Source of the DNA: Lanius collurio | Lineage: Eukaryota > Chordata > Aves > Passeriformes > Laniidae | Direction of reading: 5' to 3' | Length of the DNA: 64,000 bases | Assembly (NCBI GenBank): GCA_020086605.1 | Contig: JACBWW010000012.1 | Span: forward strand, 17,977,753 to 18,041,752 | Shown here: in pieces, positions 23,101 to 36,850 of the stretch | How the letters are laid out: every line of letters starts with the position of its first letter | Position numbering within the stretch: position 1 is the first letter of the stretch | The notes under the pieces: model-generated | The model's database searches: none | The model's input: only the letters and a program-made list of their open reading frames with translations | What the model was told of the DNA's origin: nothing | Translations under genes and position numbers: made by a program

Positions 23101-25686
23101 GGGACATCTTCTTAAAGCCTCTCCCCCTTCTTAAGCAAAAAAGCACTTGAAAATCTGGATTCTGGCTCAAAAAAATCCACTGACCAATCTCTGTGTTTTA
23201 ATAACATGGCATGACAGAATCTTCATGCATTTTGAGAAGCTGGGGGTTTTCTTCAAGCAAATGTTCCCTCCCTAACACCTTATGCAAGCACACTTTAATG
23301 CTGCTTCTGTAGGCCATCTGGAAGATAAACAGCTACATAGACACAAGCAGCCTACCCCAAAGTTATGGCAATAAGAGATAACGATCCTAGCTGCAAAGGC
23401 AGAGGTAGAATACTATTCTTAACACTCTCTTTTTAAAGTCTTCTCTCAGCTGTAAATCTTTTCCTGGCCCTGCCATACCAAGCTCTGCCTCTTTCTCCTC
23501 ATGTTTACCCAGGTGTAAACCCAGGAATAAATTAATTTCTGTTGGTAATGGGAATTTTCCTCCTTTCTCAAACAGTGGAGTGGCATTTTACCATTTGGAT
23601 GGCAGGGTCACTTTGTTAGCTGGCAAAAAAGTAATAGGTTCTCTCAGAACAACATGAGATTGTGCTTTGGCCCACACATCTTCCAGCACTAAATGCCACC
23701 ACAGAAGGAAACAGATTAATTAGATGGTCCCCAAACCAGCACATTAATGTGGTGATAGGGGCAAACAGCTGGAGCATGCCCAGCCTTCTCTCCCACCTTC
23801 TCCCTGATTCCTACAGCTTGTACCCAACCATAAAAACACCAGGCACTGCCTATGCACAAGGCAACAAAGCCTCAAGAGTGGTGAGGTGCACAGTGGAAAA
23901 AAATTATGTGATGACTAAAAGAGGCACTGTGGACTCCAGGGATGTGGGCACTGTGTGACAGCAGACCGTTCAGCCCCCAGTTTTGCATGACTTCCCACAC
24001 CCCAGAGGTGGGAGGAGGCTCAAGAATCCTATAACATTTTTTTTGTAATGAAATCGTGCTGCACTGTGAGCTTTTGCTATAACAGGTCTGGCTGAGCTAT
24101 CATGCACAGTGATCTGCTCAGAAACCACCTCAGCATGAAAAATGACTGGAAAAAATACATCTAGAATTCATCTTAATGTGAATATTTTTTCTCACCATCC
24201 TATTCTATCTCCTCCACCTTTCTCTATCCCTTCTCTCTCTCTTTATGCCAACAGAGCCTCTAAAAGGCTGGTCTGGGTCTTTGACTTCTGGTTCCTGTGC
24301 TGTACGTCTTATGTTGACATCCCCAGGTGAGAGAAGCAAGAGGGGTAGAAGCAGATGAATTCTTCAAATTTTTGGGTGTTTCAAAACAGATGTTGAACCA
24401 TTTACAGATGGGATTACATGCTTTTTCTTCCAGTCCAAAGGACATTTTAAAAGCAAGAAGTAGCTGTAGGAGAGGAATGACTTCCATTTAAATGAAGCAA
24501 ATTTTTAAATAAAGGGTGGTTTCCCAAGGAAACAAGATTTGCAGACCAATTCCCCAACAACTTCTGGATTAGCTGGTCAGGCTCGGCCAGGGTTGCCAAA
24601 TGAGCAGACACCTCAGGTTCTTGTGAGCTTTGAGGCAGCCATCAGAGGAGAAAAGGCTCATGTTCGCTCATCCACTGTGCTGGCAATTATGAAAGCTGTC
24701 ACTATTTCTCCAGTCTTCCCCTCCAAGCGAGATGTGAGTGGGAAGGAAGAGCAAAGAAGCAGCCGTGAGCAGTGTGCTTCCCAGGAGGAGTAAGGGGTGC
24801 TGTTAGGAATGCTGCAGTGAGGCTTTGGCAGGCTTTGGGGAAATTTGCTACAGCTCTGATAGTTAGTTGGAGAGCACTGGGCCTGAATCTCTCTGTCAGG
24901 GGGCCAGAAAGCACTGTACTTGTGCTTCTTTTTCAGATAGTAATAGCAGCACCAGTAAGTGCTGGTAGGACTGTCAGAAGAAGGCTGCTACAAAGGCCAG
25001 AGATGGCTCCCAGTCTCACAAAACCTATCCCAATGGGAGCAAGTAGGACTCTCACTATTCATATTGCAATGCAAAAGTCTGTTGCTAAGCTGCTCATCCC
25101 ATCTCTATAAAAAAGAGGAAGAACAGCACAGTTTAGGGCTGAGGACACAAAGAGCAAGACCCAAGACTGTGTTAGTTTTGTGTATCCTGATTATAATGGA
25201 AGCCTAGCGTCACTGTTGTAGAAATTTGGGATGGGAAAAACCTTCTTCAGGTTGTTAAATCCCTCTAGCCTCTTTTCATTTGAACATGTCATCCTAAAAG
25301 AAATTATACATCACCAAGCAGGTGTTGTCAGCAGAGAGGGGATCCCAAACTCACTCAAAGCATTGCATACATAAACACAGAGAAGTGCTCTCCTGTGTCC
25401 ACCACTAGCCAGTTCCTCACTAGGACCAAAATGAGTGACCACTCCTGAATACGACTCCTGTGTGCCTGACTTAACCCTTAAGTAACTCCTTTGCACCAGT
25501 CACAAAGATACACTCTAGCCTGGAAGCCAGAGCTCTTCCAGACTGGGACCTATCACACAGGATTGCAGGGGAGTGAACTGGAAGGACTTCTCCAACATTC
25601 CTTGCTTCTCCACTGCACTGGAGAGGATGTGCAACCCACTGAGTTTGGTGCCAGATCCCACCCTCTGAGAGATCAACAGACACAAC

Positions 25687-25687
<1 letters not shown>
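14123..25687. other. Unique non-coding sequence
   Basis: I recognise no gene, RNA gene or transposon in this 11.5-kb stretch. Open frames stay short (the longest is 174 codons on the minus strand at 22525-23049) and lack domains or start contexts that stand out. A minor direct repeat of about 15 bases ('ggcactctgtgtgtgg' and 'ggcactcttgtgtgtgg') lies at 17631-17661. Confidence 0.55.
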
Positions 25688-25720
<33 letters not shown>

Positions 25721-25726
25721 GGAAAA
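25688..25726. repeat. Heptanucleotide tandem repeat (CCATTTT), nearly 5 copies
   Basis: From 25688 to 25720 the unit CCATTTT repeats without interruption for 33 bases. It runs straight into a small palindrome, TTTTCC-ATT-GGAAAA (25712-25726). It is a short minisatellite. Confidence 0.9.
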
Positions 25727-26029
25727 CACACAAGGCGAGGGATAAGCATGCAACAGATACTCCTTGTTTCTTTCCTCCCATGCCTTTCTAGCCTCTGTAC
25801 ATGACACATACAGCTAATTGTGATTGTGTCCTTTGATAGCCAGTTAGTGATTATATTCTTTTGGTAATTATCCCATCACCTGCATGAAGCACATAATTCC
25901 GTGGGCCTGCTGGTGCCGTTCAGCAGCTACATCCCCAGATTATAAAGTGAAGTGCTGAGTGGAAAATTTTAATGACTAGGGGCTGGTAAAATCTTAAATT
26001 GATGGCAATATATGGTGAAGTCTCTTAAA

Positions 26030-26490
26030 TAGTGTGAAATGCCCTTTTGGCTGGCAAGGGCTGGATGAAACTGTGGTTGATAAGTCGCTAAATTACATCC
26101 TATGGCTGGCTGCTTGTCTTGGGAAGGTACCGAATGATAAGTGTGCAAATTATCATTACTGCACAGAGCAAAACTATTTCCAGCAGAGATGATTGGATAA
26201 AAGAGAAGTTATTTATCATTATTAAAACTGGTGCATTTGTACTTCTCCACATTGAACAGATCCTGAACTGGCAATCGTCTTCCTAAAAGGTACCTGAGCC
26301 TGATTTAAAGGGTTTTATGACTGTTTTAATGGATGGATTTTTCTCTCATGGAGAAAGAAGACTTTAATGTCTAAATTGCTGTGTTTCTCAGAATTATTTT
26401 CCCTTTCATTGCAAGCAGCCTGATTCCATCTTTTATTTTTTCACACGCTTTTGTCGTATTTGACTTTTCCTAAATAAACTCCAAAGGAAC
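26030..26490. promoter_or_regulatory. Candidate conserved non-coding element
   Basis: This is an AT-rich stretch without repeats, long open frames or CpG. It has a dense set of short motifs typical of vertebrate developmental enhancers: CTAAATTAC, CAAATTATCATTA, GATGATTGGATAAAA and TTATTTATCATTATTAAAA. The judgement is by texture alone; no alignment was possible. If it is an enhancer, homeodomain, MEIS/PBX-like and GATA-like factors would be the candidates from the motifs. Confidence 0.35.
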
Positions 26491-29400
26491 ATTCGCTCAC
26501 AAATAAGGAGTAAACAGGCTTTCACACACAATAGTAGCAGGAGAGACCTTTGCCTTCTGCACCTTCATTTTGGGCCCCATGAGACAGAAAAGACTTAAAT
26601 CATTTTCAGTGGTTGGCTGCTCAGTGATAGAGGGGATTAGGTGGCAAAGTCAGTTTTGGTGCAAGAGGTAGAGTCAGTTAGCTCCAGCTATCACAGCTGG
26701 CAGATAACCATCAGCTACCACCCAGAAGAGGCCTTTTGGACCTCTCAGGAGGTAACTTAAATGGACTTGGTATGAGTTCCTATGAGCTATCATGTGAAAT
26801 ACAAGCTTCCCATACAGCTCTACAGGGTATCACAGCTATGCTGTGCAAGGCGAAGCAGGCAGCGTTCAGTGAGTTCAATGGATAAATGAAGGATGCTATT
26901 CCCCAGTACTGTTGTTTCAGGATCTTTTAGATTAAGTCAGTTAGGTGGGACTATCCATGGAGTACCAGGACTGCCAACAGAAGGTGGTGAGATCCATCTC
27001 TAGCACCATTATACAGTAGTCCTTGTATGGGGAAAAGCCCAACCATACTGCCAAACCATTCCCTTTCCCATCCCTGAGGCCACAAGGGACTTGGCCCTGT
27101 TTTCTTCCTTGCAGGATAATGCTAAGATGATAGACCCCCAAGGTAGCTAAACATGACTCAGCCAGGAGACAAGAATAAGTGTTACACCTTCAGTGGGATT
27201 GCCAAACATGCACAGAGCACGCGAAATCTAGTTTACCGGACTAAAACATCTCCAGTATTTCTTGAAGTCCTCTGAGGAACATCATTGTTCATGTCTTGGC
27301 ATTAATTTAGAAGTTTGCTATCTTCTATTACTACAGCAGTAGCTGGTTTTGGCTTGATTATCAAATCACCTAATCTAACTTCCCATCTAATATGGGCCTA
27401 GGAATAATACTGTTGGTACATTCACCCTTCTGCAGTTCAGCCAAGCTCACCTGTATCTGACTACAGTTCCCCTTCCAACACAATCTCAGCCTTGGCCTGA
27501 AGTCTTCCAGAGAGATTGTTCAGCACCAGTGTAGGCATCTCAAAAAAAGTACCATTTAGAAAGGGGAAAGAAATTCCTTCCATAACTGTATCATTATAAA
27601 GATGCAATACTTACAGCACGAGTGATTTCCAAAGCCCTGCTAGCACCATCACCAAAGGGAAGAAAATGTCACCTTGCTCTGACATGATCCCTTCTGGCAA
27701 GATGCACATCCAAGGACTTTGAGAAGTTTTTCTCCTCTTGTATTGCAGGAGTTGAAATGCAGATTACAGATTACTCCTTTCAGCACTTTTTTCTTTCTTT
27801 CTTTCCTGTTTGTTCATTTATTTATATTTCAATATAATTCTATGCCTGTGAAAATTTGACATTCTTTGAGATTTTCTAAAATCTCAGAACAGGTTAAGCC
27901 CCAACAACAGTCTATTCACAGGGAGTATGTTCAGCAGGACAAGCTTAAAAGACTTGAAATTAAAGATCAGTTGGAGAACCAAAACATTTTTCTTTAAATC
28001 TGCATGCCTGCAAGCCAAACAGGCACAGGGCAGCAGTAGGATTTCATAACTAGCATCTCACAGGGCTCCTCTCTCTGCCCTGACAGGAGACAGCATGGAA
28101 TACTTGTCTTCAGCTGCAGCTCAGTATCAAACTCAGCTCTATCATGCCTCAGCAGAGTTGTGTCTTCTCAAACCAGGAACAAAATCGGCCAAGATGCTTC
28201 AGTGAGAGTAGCACATAGATAGCCCTGAGCAAAATTCAGTCCTGTCAAAATGTCTGTTTTCCATCTCCATTAAAAAATCATGTCCCAGTGTATAATCACG
28301 CAACTGGCAGAATGTGGATCTGCTTTAGCATGCAATTCATCAGAGACCTGCTCCTTCTTTCCTGACCTCTTACATTTACAGCGAAGACCAGATCTCTCAG
28401 CTAACCATGGCACATATGGGGCTTGTGCAGGAGCAGGATGCCATCACCAAGAGCCTTCAGTGTTACATGGACCAAAGGATAAAATGGAACCTGAGCCCTT
28501 GCTGCCCTTACTGACATCACCAGAAAAGGGGCTAGATCCTAAGAGCAGAAATCATTGTAGAGACATTTTTGGTGATTTCTCTCCTTTGCTGGAGCCCAAA
28601 TGCTTTAAGGCAAATTACCTTCCATAAGAAAAGTTAAATGAGAGAGAAAATACTTGGGTGATGTCACAGACTAGATTAAGTCCTTGTGTGCAACAAAGAT
28701 TGCATGTAGTGTTGAATAAAAACAAGTGGGTGAGCTATTCCTTGTCTCTCAAAAGAGAGCACATTCAATATTGTCTAAATCAGGTTTGAACAGCACTGCT
28801 TACCTACTGCTATGCCCTTGGGAAGGAGAAGTCAGGGTCACCCATAAAGCTCCAGACAGCAGTCAATAACCCAATAACCCAGCAGTACTTCACCTGGGCA
28901 CCTCCTCATCCACCACCATCACCATGATGGATGGGAAGAATAAAAACAAATGGCAAAACACGGAAGCTGCTCCAAAACTAATTATCCTCCTCCAACTGGA
29001 TTAAATTAACCAATACTTTATCAGAGTATGGCTTCCTTACAAAGACAAGACTCAGAAATATTAAAATAACCCAAGCTTTTAAAATGCTAAGAGTGATTGG
29101 AAAATACACCTATGTCTGGTTGAGCAAAGGACTCCCCTGCTTGCTCAGCTTGACGTGTGTTTAGAGGACTGGTCCTGGATGAAAGCAGATGTTTAAAATA
29201 ACACATCTATATAACTGGCTTGCTAACTTGGTGTTTTAAAGTTGAAAGGGTCCTTTTATAAACTCATAAAGGAGATACGACTCTGGTTTCCAACAGTATC
29301 ACTAAGTGTAATTGCTGTCAGATATTTATGTATGGTGAATATATACGCAGAAGATAACCTAAAACTGCAAACAACACACCATGACTAGCAGTTTCAGTGT

Positions 29401-32090
29401 TCATGCCCTAATAAAAATCCTATGCTTCATTCATGTTTCTGATCCAATGTATCTCCCTAGTAGTAAGTCAGGGAAAAAATGGAAAACAAACTAATAGCAG
29501 CCCCAATCTGCTAAGATTGCCTTTTGAAGATCCCAGAGCAACAGGGCAATTCTTGGGTGCCCCCTGCATTAGTATTTCTGCCCCCATATGGGATGAAAGT
29601 GACTTTTCATTGTCTTGACTCAGGGAGATGGAGAGCAAGGGCCTTGATCTCTGCCCAGGTGTCTGCAGTGTTACCTGCAGTAGAGCCAGAAGCACTGAGT
29701 ATGCAACAGTAGACCCTAAAATAGATTAAGAATGGCCATATTGCATCAAAACAAGGGTTTGTTTAGCCCTGCAGCCTCTCTCTGACAGTGGTCAAGCAGA
29801 TGTTTAGAAAGAACAGAGGCATGTTTTGTGTACAAAGATCTTTCCCTGGTATGCCCTCACAGCTTCTGCTTGTCAGCAGTTTAAGCACTCTCTGGGTCTC
29901 AGGTCATATTTTAGTCACCAGTAGATCCATCATCCCCACTTCTATCCTGAATTATGCTGAAACCATATACACCCAGGGGTGCCACAGCAATTGCTGACTG
30001 TAGCTCCATGAGCCATCTCTGCTGTCACTGAGTACTGGAACATGAAACTGAGGACTATGTTCCACCATTTCAGGGACTCCAGAAAGACCAAGTTTACAGG
30101 CTGATGTAGCTGATCAAGAATGAGCAAAACAAAAGGTACTTGCTACTTATCCTGTCAATTTGTTACCTCTCCATTCTGCCAGTGGACCTTTGCTGATGTC
30201 TATGTTCCTCCGGGTCTTTCTCTTCCCCTACAGCATCTTGTGTCAGCCTGCAAGGTCCTGAGGGTAGAGAGAAATATAGTTGTACTCTGAGGGTCTAACA
30301 AGCTCCTGGTATCTGGAAAATGTAACTATACTGATAGGCCTATTTACTCTGTGCTAATTCAGTGCACACAGCTGGCTAAAACTCGCCCATATTCTGCTAG
30401 GAAATTTACTTGAGATGGTTAGCAACCAGCATGCAAATATCAGTTACTCAGTTGTACACGAAAAGTGTGTGGGTACTTAAGATATTGATGAGCTGGACTA
30501 TAAGCAGATTATCCCAATGCTACAAGTAGAGACTAATTTCCCAGTAGAAAATGCCTTTTGAAATACAAGACAAAATGCCAATCCATTTACTAGTCACACA
30601 CACTTAAAACATTTGGCTTATTTTGCTCCCTGATACTGACTCTCAGCCTTCAAATGATACAAAACTAAGAGGAATGTCCAGCATTTAGACAACACATAAA
30701 TTTCAGATGATCTACATCTCAAGATCTGGAAATCTGGGATTTGGTGGAAAGGTAAAAGCTTTCATGCAGCTCCATAGTGTATGCAAATTCCCTCCAGAGT
30801 CTCAAAAAAAGGGAGTTTTTCCTTGGAGATGACTGCTTCAGGGCAGGAGGATTTCTCCTGTAGGCTGATGGGGTAATCCAGGACCTTCTAGCTATAGCTT
30901 GAGAGCCTCTTATTTTATTTGTGTGCAAAATTCCCTTTGATTTTTGTGGGACAAAGAGAGCATGCAGCCTGAAACTCTTACTGGTACTGGAGGGACTTCA
31001 TTACTTTTGGTTGAAATATAATGTCCAAAAGAAAAAATAAAATGAAACTGGAAGGAATCTGTGGAAAACCCCTGGTGCAATTGTAAACGTGCAAAAGTCT
31101 CTGTTAGAAGAGATCTCTCACAAACGCTTTGTAGAGAATTTATAGGGATTGCCTCTTCTTCGGGCAACTCACTGCTCACCCTTGACCAGCTGTAGGAGGA
31201 TCACCCAGGCCATGGATTCAGCAGCTCCGTTTATGAGGTCACACACTGGCCACTCAGACCAGGCTCTACCCTTCCTGAAACCCTGCTGCTGGGCAAAGAA
31301 AATTTCAGTGTTTGGGGCCAAAGAGAGCACACAGCTCTGGCATCTCCAGCATCTCCAGTTATAATCTCTGCATGTGATGAGATGAACTTTCTGGTGTTAG
31401 GACTGGTTCTGTGTTTTAGCAAGTGACCCTTTAAGTCAGAAGAATAGGTACAGGTGCAGGACATTGTGCTCTGTGGTGGTGCAACCACTTTTGAGCAAGT
31501 GTCAGACGTCCCTGGGTTGTCGCAGGCCAGAATCCAGATGCTGCTAGAAAGAGGCTGAAATCACACAGGGAGGGCTGAGCAGAGGGAAGTCTGACATGGA
31601 GGATTTAATAGCAAAGCTCAAAGGGTCTGCTCCAAAATGAGCTGAAGACATGGGGAATATTTCCACCCATGTCTTTGGGTTAAGATTTGGGAGACATTTC
31701 AGGAAAATGCATCAGCACATAATAAATCCAACTAAAGTTGATGACATTTAATCACATCCTTAATTCTGACTTTACACTTACATACATACTTGTATAGGAG
31801 GTCAACAGCAGGGTTCTCACTAACTTTCACTTTTCAGACTTTCCAGGTGATCAGATCCTTCCATTGCCAGGATTGCCTAACGAGGCTGAACAACACACAG
31901 GTTGCCTGTCTAGACATAAATCTATTCCACCAAAAAAAAAGGAGGAAAAAAGAGGGGGAGAGAGGCAAAAATTGAAATTTTTAGGAAATTTTCACATTCT
32001 TTTTCATACCCTCAAATAATGTAATTTCAAAGCTGATTTCGGGTTCTGGTTTTGGTTTTGCCAACAGAAGCATATGATATTTAAAGCCAT
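26491..32090. other. Unique non-coding sequence
   Basis: Only chance open frames (the longest is 115 codons at 28280-28627, no domain) and minor simple sequence, such as a TTTC run at 27787-27807. Nothing else can be supported. Confidence 0.55.
31928..31971. repeat. Purine-rich tract
   Basis: A stretch of A-runs and GGAGG/GGGGGAGAGAGG with almost no pyrimidines. It is low-complexity sequence with no further meaning visible. Confidence 0.6.
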
Positions 32091-32460
32091 TTAAAGGGCC
32101 CCTCTGAGGCAAAATTCGAACTTCCATGCTGGGCTGCCATCCCGGAGGATCGGACTCGCCAGCAGAGCAGGTGGTGTGTGGGTCATCCATGTCTGTGTGA
32201 CAAACTGTGATAATTGGATTGTTTGAGGAGCGGGGGAGGGATGTGACCGCTGTGTACAAGCCTCAGAAGGGAATTAAAAGCAAGTCTGCATCCCAGTTAA
32301 TAGTGCTCTATAAAAATGCAAAGTGGCTAATGATAAGCAAAGGAAGTTCCATTAAGCCATGTGCCCGGCGCAAAGGGGCATCATTGACCTCGCAAAGGAT
32401 ATTTGCTGGGAACAGTCAGGCAGCAGAAACAGGTGCAGAAATAAAAGCAAACTAATGGCT
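32090..32460. promoter_or_regulatory. Candidate conserved non-coding element
   Basis: Balanced-composition, repeat-free sequence with motifs such as TGATAATTGGATTGTTTG, AATTAAAAGCAAG, TAATGATAAGCAAAGG and CAAACTAATGG, in a block without CpG decay signs. It reads like a conserved enhancer. The evidence is visual only. Neighbouring candidates at 33.1 and 36.5-38.2 kb would fit a cluster serving one developmental gene. Confidence 0.35.
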
Positions 32461-33059
32461 TGTTTTAAACTCCTCAATCTGCAGTGTTAATGAACGTGCA
32501 AGCCAGGGACAGCCAAAGAGTCTAGAGTAGCCAAAGCATGATTTTTTGTACCCATTAAAGTCACAAGTATGCTCAAAACCAGAGGAAAACTGGGAAATGG
32601 CTTTCATGGCACTAGCCATTCATTAGCCTTCCACAGCAGTATGCTGTACCAAGAGTTTACTGAGGTTATTCAGGATGGAGTGGGATGGAGAGCAGGGAAG
32701 GAACACAGGGAAAATGTTCCCCTCATCCCCAAGCATCACCAAGCTGCGATGTGGTCAGTGGGGAAAGGAACTCTCATTGGGCCGATAATGAGCTGTCCTC
32801 ATTATAAGCTTAGATGCCAGAGTGAACAACACCCTCTTAATAATGCACACATCACTATGACAACCACAGAGTTTGATACCTGAGGACAACTTTATTGTGC
32901 TTGTGAAATTTCCTTACTTTAAAAACAGTATTTATAGTTACCAGACATTGAGTCGCCATATACAGCCTCCTCCTCACCCCTTTGCTTTCCTTGTTTCCAA
33001 GGCAGGATCGGCCAAAGTGTTTATGTGCAGCTCCTAAGGTTAGCAAACTGCTGTCAAGT

Positions 33060-33420
33060 ATCAGCGCGGGAGTCTGCTGACATAATTACCCTGCTAGCCC
33101 ATACATAATTAGTAAAGCTAAGCCCAAACTATATTAATACCAGGATTAATTACGGTGGAAGCATAAACAAGGATATAAATGCTATGAAAGTAGCAGTAGG
33201 GCTATTCGACAGCCCATATGCTTGTCTGTAGGACCACTAGGGATTGTGTTGAATCGGGAGCTGTGCGGTGCCCTGACTGTAATGAGAAATGAGAAAACTG
33301 CTGAAAAATTGATGCCGCCTGCAGATTGCACAATCCGCTGAACAGCAGGGGGTCGGCTTCTTACATCTCCCACTCTCGGTACAATATGCTAATTTCTGCA
33401 TGCATACGAGTGTAAAAGGA
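33060..33420. promoter_or_regulatory. Candidate conserved non-coding element
   Basis: Contains several homeodomain-type cores in a short space: CATAATTACC, ACATAATTAGTAAAG, ATATTAATACC and GGATTAATTACGG, plus the octamer-like ATATGCTAATTTC near 33391. It has a few preserved CpG and is free of repeats. This is the stretch I find most enhancer-like in the window, but alignment to other vertebrates is needed. Confidence 0.42.
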
Positions 33421-36400
33421 AAGAAGAAAAGATTTCACAAAAGGAAAAAAATGCAAATGACAACCACAAAGATCACTGCAGAGAAATCCATGAGCTTTAT
33501 ATGGATTAACTGTGTTGGAGCTAGTGCTCGTCTGAGTTTAACTCTTTCTGTCCTAGACCCATTGGCAGGTCCTTTTTGTGGTGCAGAGGAATACTTGCAG
33601 CTCCTTTGTGGGAAGGGGGGCGGGGGGAAAGGCAGTAGGGAGCTGAAAGGATGGAAAGGATCTTTTTTTCTCTTTTCCATGCTCTTTTCCACTCCTCTTG
33701 CTTTAACATTGACAAGGAGGTAAGGGTCTGGAAGTGGAGAAACGTGGAGTGGGAGGGGAGTTGAGACAAGGAGACAAACGAAATGTTGGTAGTGTTTGAG
33801 AGAAGACCTCTACAGCCCAGCCTTATCCAGCTTTGAGTGTTGGGAACAACTGGTAAAAGACCCTCCCTAGTCCTTCAAAAGCTCCTCTAACTCCCAATGC
33901 CCCTCAGAGTGTGACTTTGCAGTATGTGGCCAGGAAGGTCACATACTGCAAAGGTTCCTGAAAACATGCAACAAAATCCTTGACAAGAAAACAGTTTCCC
34001 CGTGATTATTTTCAACTCTGGATTCACTATCTCTTTCTCCCAGGTGAAAGAAGCAGACGTGCTGTCTGCATGAAGAGCCCATCTCTCTGCTGGAGACAGA
34101 CAATGTGCTGGTGGTCCTGTGGTTCCCTGGCGTGCCCAGAACACTCAGCACGCCTGCAGACAAGCAGGCTCCAGCGGTGCCCAGACAATCCTGCTGCCAT
34201 TTGCATTCGCCTTGCTCCTAGAGAGAGCCTAACCCTGCCCTCAGCCTGTCCCCTTTGCTGCCCATGGGACCCAAAGGAATTGCCTCTAACACAGCTCCAG
34301 GGAGCAAACTGACCCCTCTGTGTTGCATGTAGTGGTGACATTGTGGGATAAAAACCATGGGTGCCAATCCTCATATAGATAATGGAATGGTGGGTGTTCA
34401 TACAGTCCTACTCTTCCTTTGGGTGCTGCTGGTGGAGGTCACCCACCCAACAGTTTAAGCCCCTCACTCATGCAGCAGAACGGGAAGAACATCTTCCCTA
34501 CCTGCAGGGGAGGGGGAAATATCTATGTTTCTGCAATAAGATAAATCAAAGCCTTACTTCTTTTCCAATAATTAAAGAGATGAGTTGATCTCTCTTTAGT
34601 AGCAGCAGGAGCAGCAGCAGGTGCTTTTACACGTGGTCCAGGGTGTGCATAATGCAGCTTCTGTACGCAATTGCTGTGTCCAAGCATGAACAGAAATCTC
34701 AGGAAATATTTGCCGTTAAAAAGTTGCCACTGAGCCTGTGTAATACAATAAGAGCTTGGCAAAAAGAAATTGTTTGTTTATTTGTTTTAAATAGTTCTGG
34801 CAAGAATTTAGGACTCCTGGAAAAAAAAAAAGCTGCTCTGGCAGCCCAGGACTTAAAGACCAAAATGCCCATCCCATATCCAGCAGGAAGAGAGATATGC
34901 ATCTTAGGATGCTCCAACCTGGACAGACATTTGTAGTGAAAATGAGACGTGACAGAGGAGAAAAATATGCAGAAGTCCATCCTCCCTCTCTGTCTGAACA
35001 TGGCAGAGACTGTGAGACAGAAGGAGGACAAATATTTTGGGGGCTTTTTCTGTGGCATAAATTTACCACCCAAAAGTGAGACAACAACCAGTGAACACCC
35101 TGCAGATTTCAGTACCTATCTGAGCCTTCAACCCATAAGTGAAAGATGTTTTTACCCCACTGGAAAGTCTCAATCACCTTCTGAGTGTACTTCCATCCAC
35201 TAACCTTCAATATATCAACTCCCCTTCTCCTCCAATACTCCTTTAATTCCAGCACTGCTTATGTTAATTGCTGGTTTGTTTTCCCCATTGAGATTTATCA
35301 GCTTGATTTTAGCATTTGTATCTGTGATTGCTTGTACATGCTCTTCTTCCTGTACCGAGTATTCCTGTCACCAAATAATATCGAGTCTCTTTACTGGTCT
35401 GATGCTGGAATCTGTAAGAGCAGGGAAGTTCTCACCTGGGAAACCTTCACAGCAGATCCTTGTTCCCACAGGGTTGTACAATGCCTTGTAGATCCTGCTG
35501 CTGACCTGCAGAGTTAGATCACCTAACTTGGCAAGTCAGAATAGCCCTCACCCAGGTCACACAGTAACTGTACCTTATCTGAGACCTTCTGACTCTAGCA
35601 ATAGGAGTAGTAGCAATAATGGATGAAAAAGAGCAGTTGGAAAGCAATGAGGAACATGCATTTCTTGTATTTTCTCAAATACTTTCACTTGAAGCTGAAC
35701 AGGGCATTGGTACAAAGAACAGGCATTCCCCTAGTATTTGTGCAGGAAAAGCCTCTTTAGGTAGATGTTCAAACAGTAAACAAATAAGTAAATAAAGTAT
35801 GAGTTGTTGTTGAGTAGTCATCAGTTAGAATAGCAATAAATATTTAAAAACAACATTTCTACTGTATTTGATCAGCTTTGCCATTACAATAACCATTCAG
35901 AAGTCACACAGAAAATCTAGGATGGCACTAAAATTTCTTCTTTTTCTATTGCTCTGTTTGCAGCAGCCTGTCAGACTAAGAATATGAATGCCAGGCTTTA
36001 ACCTTGTTGGAGTTAAAAGGTGTTTAGGGAAAGAAGGAAGCAGTGTGTTTACAGCAGAAAGACTGTCCCCCTAAATGACAGAGTAGCACAAGAAGACACT
36101 ACTGTGAATATCATAGGAGGGAAAACCCACAGCAAAAACCCCAGGCTGGCAGTGATTTAGAGCTGCTAGGTTTCAGGAAACAAAAGCTGCCCATTCCTGA
36201 GACTCTCTCAGACAAAGCTGCTAGCCAGACCAAGCCAGCTGAAAAAAAATGTGGGGAGTGGAAAGAGCAGAGAAAAATACCAAGTCAAATGGGGCAAGTG
36301 AGAGCCCACCAGCCTGGTGTGCTTGCAACATCCACGGGGCAGGCACCCACCCACGACACTGGCAGCAGGGGCACACGGGTTCTGCTGGGGGCAGCAGCAA

Positions 36401-36480
36401 ACAGCAGATCTCATCCCCCACACAGCATAGCAGCGCCTGTGCCAAAGCCACCACAATCAGTTGAACTACGTCAGATTAAA
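33421..36480. other. Unique non-coding sequence
   Basis: Short chance frames, an AGCAGCAGGAGCAGCAGCAGG tract at 34600-34620, and no recognised gene or transposon. Confidence 0.55.
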
Positions 36481-36850
36481 CCAGCTCATTAAAGTGGCCT
36501 CTCAGATTTATAATGAAGGTTTCTCCTTTATATGAGCTAAACTGGCACTCCTGAACTATACACCCATTTGATTTGAAACAGAAACAATGCCTAATTCTCC
36601 TATCTGCGCTAGTGCGGCTGACAAGGAGTTTTATTTTGGCTCCTACTGCAATTTAATACTGTGGTGGCAAATTTCATTTATAATCATTTTTACCCCTCTT
36701 CTGCTATTTTCCATCCCTGCATCATCTATGGGTAAAATTGTTTGCACTCTAAAACCAACCCTGCTTTTTTTTTATTATTTCAACTTGGATCAGGTCATTA
36801 AAATAGTTAAAAGCTCAGCACCACAAGCAATCAGGTTGAAGGAGAAGCAC
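36481..36850. promoter_or_regulatory. Candidate conserved non-coding element
   Basis: AT-rich, repeat-free sequence with CTCATTAAAGTGG, ATTTATAATGAAGG, GCAATTTAATACTG, CATTTATAATCATTTTTAC and GTCATTAAAATAG. HOX/CDX-like TTTAT(A)A cores recur. Visual judgement only. Confidence 0.35.
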
